This document shows, piece after piece, positions 63,114 through 64,000 of a DNA stretch of 64,000 nt; the stretch's first letter is position 1; each line of letters begins with the position of its first letter. The notes beneath the pieces are model-generated. The model was not told the DNA's origin. It searched no databases and saw only the letters and a list, made by a program, of their open reading frames with translations. The translations under genes and the position numbers were made by a program. This stretch comes from CBDDCX01 sp965226925 (lineage in GTDB: Bacteria > Gemmatimonadota > Gemmatimonadetes > Longimicrobiales > Gaopeijiaceae), in NCBI GenBank assembly GCA_965226925.1, contig CBDDEN010000008.1, forward strand, positions 1 through 64,000, given 5' to 3'.

Positions 63114-63644
63114 CTACCGTGGCATTCGAATTCCAACAGTGAGACCAGGGCCCCCCGCACCGAACGTCGGGATCAGTGCGAGCCGCTGTGCCTCGGCGCG
63201 GCACTTTTCGTTCGTACGCCGAGCCGTACCCGCCGCGTCGATCACCGCCCAAATCGTGCCGACAACCGCCAGTGCTAGACCGGCTTGGGACTGCCCCTCA
63301 CACGGAGGCGGGGAGCCGAAGACGGTGAATTGCTGCTCGGCCACGAGCCCAAAGCCGACGATGCGGACCAAGGCCGATGGGATTCCTCGACTCCAATTCC
63401 CGGCATAGGCGTAACCAATGGTAGGAAGCGTCAACACCTCCAATGCACCGGCGAGGAACGGACTCTTCTCGGAGATCACCACGACTTGGGGTGCGTCATC
63501 GTCTGCCGCCCCAAGCCGATCTCGAGCGCGAGAGTCAGTCGCCACCGTGAGCGTCAAATCCCCTGGTACCAGTCGCTCTTGAGCCTCAAGCGCAAAAGCC
63601 GTCAGGGTCACGCCGATTCCAAACGCAATTGGGACGCACTTCAT
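63114..63644 (-). CDS. Exported or membrane protein of unknown function
   Basis: 176 residues with a signal peptide (VPIAFGIGVTLTAFALEAQE), a hydrophobic middle (FLAGALEVLTLPTIGYAYAG, RIVGFGLVAEQQF) and a Gly-rich helix (LALAVVGTIWAVIDAAGTA) ending FGAGGPGLTVGIRMPR. It resembles small outer-membrane or periplasmic proteins with a C-terminal beta-strand end. No family recognised. Confidence 0.5.
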   Translation of the reverse strand: MKCVPIAFGIGVTLTAFALEAQERLVPGDLTLTVATDSRARDRLGAADDDAPQVVVISEKSPFLAGALEVLTLPTIGYAYAGNWSRGIPSALVRIVGFGLVAEQQFTVFGSPPPCEGQSQAGLALAVVGTIWAVIDAAGTARRTNEKCRAEAQRLALIPTFGAGGPGLTVGIRMPR

Positions 63645-63769
63645 GATTCTCCTCCTGGTGTTGAGCCATGGAGGAGTCTAGGGACCGACAGGTGCTCGTC
63701 GGATACGTCGAATGACGTAGATGGGGAGGGGATGCTACTTAGTCGGGTTGGCGGCGGACCGTCCGTGGC

Positions 63770-63952
63770 GACAGTCGCAACCTCGAGATGCCTGAAGGGC
63801 ACAGCAACTACGGACACATGTATACGCCTCGCCTCGACCTGGGTGACAACGCACGCGCCGGTACGGTGGTGGTCATCCACACCGATACCAAGGAGATCGT
63901 GACCGGGCTCCTCGCGACCATGTGGTCCTCCTCCGCACATGATCACGGATGA
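63770..63952 (+). pseudogene. C-terminal relic of a propeller paralogue
   Basis: The frame reads SRNLEMPEGHSNYGHMYTPR, then LDLGDNARAGTVVVIHTDTK, closely matching the last blade of the cytochrome-propeller protein (about residues 424-460 there), and then departs (TGLLATMWSSSAHDHG) to a stop at 63952. No upstream part of the gene exists before 63760. It is a leftover of a deleted or rearranged duplicate. The final 48 bases of the window hold no identifiable gene. Confidence 0.65.
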
Positions 63953-64000
63953 GTGGCCCTGGTGTTGCCGCTACCGCATCACCCCCAACACGAGATGGGA

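Noticed and set aside
1..64000. tRNA, rRNA or tmRNA genes
   Set aside because: No cloverleaf-forming or rRNA-like stretch was recognised on reading; absence is not certain without a covariance search.

Overview
The DNA is GC-rich and looks like a chromosomal piece of a Gemmatimonadota-type bacterium. The strongest hint is a 23-residue stub at 22775-22846 that matches the N-terminus common in Gemmatimonadota Ser/Thr kinases. The many secreted BNR, NHL, YVTN and FG-GAP propeller proteins, amidohydrolases and FtsX-type permeases fit the same assignment. This is inference from gene style; no 16S or ribosomal marker is present.

Layout. Positions 1-2500 are a toxin-antitoxin island: a PIN toxin tail, an AbrB/Doc pair, a HigBA-like pair and a truncated ribbon-helix-helix antitoxin. 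Two long structured inverted repeats separate some of these modules and resemble integron attC sites. Positions 2501-5078 and 49183-52659 are two nearly identical, inverted copies of an IS1595-family transposon. Each copy encodes a DDE transposase, a divergent 53-residue protein whose start codon overlaps that of the transposase, and a convergent passenger membrane protein with a classical-spacing C2H2 zinc finger. The right copy is further disrupted by an IS5-like element in an interleaved, mosaic form.

Between the copies lie about 44 kb of chromosomal genes: a secreted BNR propeller protein, an MgtE magnesium transporter with a soluble MgtE-N/CBS partner, a DAHP synthase-like enzyme, a methyltransferase, an amidohydrolase, VapBC and MazEF modules, a PQQ dehydrogenase, an ABC-F ATPase, an MtnA-like protein lacking the catalytic cysteine, a MacAB-like efflux operon, an FG-GAP protein, a very large metallophosphoesterase, two Lys/Ala-rich histone-like proteins, and a cluster like the Pseudomonas itaconate-degradation locus (acyl-CoA dehydrogenase, FAS1-like hydratase, MmgE/PrpD, CitE-like lyase).

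Right of the second transposon copy is a respiratory nitrate reductase operon (diheme cytochrome c, narG, narH, narJ). The transposon cuts narJ after 78 codons and no narI is visible. The window ends with an SDR, a monooxygenase-fold protein, a cupredoxin-like protein and a cytochrome c-YVTN propeller fusion followed by a remnant of a paralogue.

A recurrent theme is gene decay: at least eleven genes carry single in-frame stops, frameshifts, internal deletions or truncation. This could be real genome erosion (IS activity, host association) or consensus error in a metagenomic assembly; the sequence alone cannot decide.
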